Shown: one piece after another, positions 62,701 through 64,000 of the stretch
Layout: the number at the start of each line of letters is the position of its first letter
How positions within the stretch are numbered: position 1 is the first letter of the stretch
Source of the DNA: Chloracidobacterium sp.
GTDB taxonomy: Bacteria > Acidobacteriota > Blastocatellia > Chloracidobacteriales > Chloracidobacteriaceae
Length of the DNA stretch: 64,000 nucleotides
Direction: 5' to 3'
Assembly (NCBI GenBank): GCA_025057975.1
Contig: JANWUV010000002.1
Coordinates: forward strand, 231,550-295,549
The notes under the pieces: generated by a model
The model's input: only the letters and a program-made list of their open reading frames with translations
The model's database searches: none
Told to the model about the DNA's origin: nothing
Translations under genes and position numbers: made by a program

Positions 62701-63389
62701 TGCTCCAAGTTCGGCTGCGCCACTCGCCAGCCGCGCCGCAAATCCTCGTAGAGTCGGTACTCGGTCAACGCTTCAAACGCCCGCCACACATCCCGCGCCG
62801 CCTCGGAGTGTTCGTCAAGCTCAGGGTTGCGAGCGACGTGGGCAATCGTCAGCCCCGACGCGGCCACCACGGCATTGGCGACGGCGGCGAAGTCCAGTTC
62901 AGGCGTGCGCCGCAGGGCGGCGTAGAGCGCCGCGCGCAACAGACCGACGCGCACAAAGTCGTTGAAATGACCGGCCTGCAGCGAGGCGTCCTGCCGGTTG
63001 TCCGTGAACGTCAGCAGCTTGTCCCGCGCGCCGTCTCCAGAGCGGTCACCGGCGCTCAGACGCGCCGCATGGCGCAACAGAGAAACCGCCAGGACGCTGG
63101 TGGCGCTCGACCGACCTTCGCTTGACAGTGACGCCAGTTTGGCGAAGTCCTGCTCCTGCTCTGTGTAGAACTCGCCGCACGACAGGCAGAGCGAAAACGG
63201 GGCGGGCTGCCACCACATCTTGATCGCCGCCTCGTTCGCATCCGCGCACGGCGTCTGAGCGATCTTGCCGTCCGGCGTCACCCAGACGGCGACCGGAACG
63301 CGCGCACGCCACGTCCCTTTGAGTCGCCCGCGCGCGTCGCGCCATTCCTCCGGCAGGCGCTCCTCCGACCAGTCGCCCGCCGCCGCCAT
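59766..63389 (-). CDS. Large DUF1998-type superfamily 2 helicase with C-terminal nuclease domain, 5' end lost
   Basis: 1207 residues of a longer protein. The C-terminal helicase half is here: [18 protein letters not shown], then [13 protein letters not shown] (motif V) and QRSGRAGR (motif VI). No Walker A or DEAH motif is present, so the ATP-binding half is missing. Zinc-ribbon cysteines occur in [19 protein letters not shown], and the DUF1998 cysteine set in [10 protein letters not shown]. The last ~90 residues ([18 protein letters not shown] onwards) resemble a Vsr/DUF559-like PD-(D/E)xK nuclease. The frame stays open upstream to about 63441, where an IS1-type element begins. Likely a defence-type helicase-nuclease. 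Confidence 0.8.
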   Translation of the reverse strand: MAAAGDWSEERLPEEWRDARGRLKGTWRARVPVAVWVTPDGKIAQTPCADANEAAIKMWWQPAPFSLCLSCGEFYTEQEQDFAKLASLSSEGRSSATSVLAVSLLRHAARLSAGDRSGDGARDKLLTFTDNRQDASLQAGHFNDFVRVGLLRAALYAALRRTPELDFAAVANAVVAASGLTIAHVARNPELDEHSEAARDVWRAFEALTEYRLYEDLRRGWRVAQPNLEHVGLLRMAYRGLDTLCADEARWRSIGPMAALAPAERERLVRVVLDHFRRKLAVNAPCLSETEQPQLRRRAQQHLNEFWGLDPDLNELRPAAHFVLPGRSPRAVDGYRLSARSALGRFLCAQLNLAGGDYQAFIGGLLEALVRHGLLARLSPVDDHERFQLEAGCLLWRLGDGQPPPDPLYARRAAGYAAPPARVNAFFRAFYQDSAAGLAALEAREHTAQVVKPGERERRERRFRWEATDARKAAEVGRRLPYLICSPTMELGVDIADLDFVHLRNVPPTPANYAQRSGRAGRQGQPGLIVTYCGAFNSHDQYFFRRREEMVAGSVPPPRLDLANEALLRAHLRAVWLAQVRLPLGRSLEDVLDTDRDDLPLRENAAGQIQLSPAVRAELQERILRMLAADAPALASSGWFSEDWVARVLEEAPQDFDRAFDRWRELYRAATRQLIDAQVALQRARRPEEQAQARQREQEAVRQRNVLLQINVGREEGDFYPYRYLASEGFLPGYNFPALPVRAWAPRDDGEFITRPRALALREFAPGNIVYHEGGKWQVTGFQSPPGGLDERRLKKRLCRTCGAFCEPTLDVCPVCAVRFDGENSLLASLLDMPNVRVRRRERITCREEERQRRGYHIETYFQFSAAADGARTQEADVEIAGSAALRLVYAPAATLLRINHGWRTAAGRGFLVDFESGELLSSSDGDALQRDAARRHRVENTLLAVQSTHNILLVRLLRPEWRDDRMLEASLQYALQRGLEQCFQLEEMELAAERIGCGQHQAILFYEVAEGGAGVLRRLIDDADVVAHVARHALARCHYDEEGQDLKPDCRAACYECLLTFNNQQEALQLDRTRIRRLLLDLLGSRVLVRKDGRSWEEHLAQLRAWTDPRSELERRFLDALAARRRRLPDAAQKPIAGVDCIADFFYEPNVCVFCDGSVHDEPTQAARDRRVREELRDLGYRVLVMRYDRDLWEQIAQYPDVFGRG

Positions 63390-63473
63390 CAGGTAGCCGG
63401 GTACGCCCTCGGTATCCTCAACCTCCCATCCTGTCGGATGCGGTGAAAAAACGGGTAATGTTTATAACAGCTG

Positions 63474-63812
63474 ATGAAAGGATTACGAGAAGCGGTGCTG
63501 ACCAACCATTCGCCCCACCCACGCTGCGGCAAATGCGCCGGCGAAAACATCGTCAACGACGGACGCAACTCATCCGGCAATCCCCGCTATCTCTACCCCG
63601 ACTGCGGCGCGTGCCGCGTCTTCCACTCCGCCAAGCTCAAACTCACCCCCGAACACCGCGCGCTCATCGCAAAAGCCGATCAGGAAAGAAACAGCTTACG
63701 CTCAGTGGCGCGTATCTTTGACATCAGTCACGTCACCATTTGGAAGTATCTAAAAAAAAGCCCAAAGCCCAGCCGACTAAACGACGACCATCACGCCCGC
63801 GCAAGCCGATGA
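63474..63812 (+). CDS. InsA-like protein of an IS1-family element
   Basis: A 112-residue protein with four cysteines forming a zinc finger (CGKCAGENIVNDGR, then YPDCGAC), followed by the helix-turn-helix LRSVARIFDISHVTIWKYLKK, exactly the InsA layout that binds IS ends. Eight A (63752-63759) near its end form a slippery site for the -1 frameshift that makes the InsAB' transposase in IS1. Reading on without the shift adds an unrelated tail. Confidence 0.82.
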   Translation: MKGLREAVLTNHSPHPRCGKCAGENIVNDGRNSSGNPRYLYPDCGACRVFHSAKLKLTPEHRALIAKADQERNSLRSVARIFDISHVTIWKYLKKSPKPSRLNDDHHARASR

Positions 63813-64000
63813 CATGCTCGAACTGGATGAGATCTTTACCCTTTACGCTATCAAAATCAATCACATACGCATCTGGACGCGCGAACCCGGCGCCGGCGTC
63901 AAATCGTCGCTTTTCACATCGGAGACGGAGCGCAGGCAGCCTGTCAAAGGTTTTATCGAAAGCTGCCTGACGAGTATGATCAAAAACATTGTTTCGCTGA
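63760..64000 (+). pseudogene. InsB-like transposase part, frame-broken and cut by the window end
   Basis: Transposase homology is spread over frames: MLELDEIFTLYAIKINHIRIWT in one frame (from 63814) and RQIVAFHIGDGAQAACQRFY plus KLPDEYDQKHCFA in another (from about 63882). A one-base shift near 63872-63885 separates them, and the stretch before 63811 is in yet another frame. The DxD-type DDE residues appear partly. The element's transposase is probably dead unless these are sequencing errors. Confidence 0.7.

Larger units (their letters stand above)
63442..64000 (+). mobile_element. IS1-family insertion sequence (left part; runs off the window)
   Basis: The sequence starting GGTGAAAAAACGGGTAATG at 63442 could be the left terminal repeat, since IS1 ends start with GGT-A-ATG-like bases. 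It is followed by InsA- and InsB-like frames. On its left side the helicase frame is interrupted. The right end and target duplication are outside the window, so boundaries are uncertain. Confidence 0.6.

Overview
The window is about 60% G+C and gene-dense, with short gaps and many 1-10 base start/stop overlaps, and no rRNA or tRNA gene that I can see. It encodes lipid A enzymes (lpxD, fabZ, lpxA), a periplasmic OmpH-type chaperone, a Tat system and a split complex I block (nuoA-E only), so it comes from a Gram-negative (diderm) bacterium. Taken with the Uma2 nuclease, the DprE1-like oxidase, the PHA-type regulator and the deoxyhypusine-synthase-like protein, the flavour is Acidobacteriota (perhaps Chloracidobacterium-like). 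That placement is inference and weak; a 16S or marker-gene search would settle it.

Layout. 1-3365: end of mreD, mrdA (PBP2), rodA (cell elongation). 3730-7680: RNase E/G with a giant insertion, then a deoxyhypusine-synthase-like enzyme. 8191-9662: pyroglutamyl peptidase and an RDD membrane protein. 9793-12103: promoter, ompH-lpxD-fabZ. 12303-13208: Uma2 nuclease. 13376-18217 (minus): nuoA-B-C-D-E, thiD, pgeF. 18460-19713: VWA protein. 19780-20582: a decayed toxin-antitoxin patch (phd, PIN remnant, hicB, hicA). 20676-22424: alpha/beta hydrolase and lpxA. 22610-33687 (minus): a seven-gene surface-glycan operon (ABC ATPase, three glycosyltransferase-type proteins, HAD hydrolase, hybrid sensor kinase, DprE1-like oxidase). 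33910-36598: rfbD, P1 peptidase, SDR. 36740-40024 (minus): methyltransferase, GH13, TrxR-like flavoprotein. 40459-47389: degenerate ROK protein, tatA/B, tatC, hisD, acyltransferase, carA, a DUF4097-like protein. 47386-48300: a CPBP protease pseudogene. 48424-53947: ATP-grasp protein and a RiPP gene cluster. 53999-55525 (minus): phasin-like protein and PhaR with two operators. 55578-59010: hisZ (minus), then xerC-nadD-rsfS. 59055-64000: DUF2283 plus a dead DUF4258 gene, a very large helicase-nuclease cut short by an IS1-family element, and the IS itself running off the end.

Most interesting is 49799-53947. It looks like a lasso-peptide locus: a B2 leader peptidase, a short hidden precursor gene (50268-50423), an HPr-kinase-like protein, a PqqD/B1-type leader-binding protein and the nucleotidyltransferase often found near lasso genes. 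But the asparagine-synthetase-like lasso cyclase is absent and a radical SAM enzyme stands in its place. The 51-residue precursor keeps the lasso leader spacing, yet the predicted 15-residue core has its only acidic residue at position 6, too early for a known lasso ring. This suggests a lasso-derived RiPP class with a different modification. A second theme is gene decay: at least four accessory loci here (PIN/HicBA, CPBP protease, DUF4258, IS1/helicase) carry frameshifts, stops or insertions.
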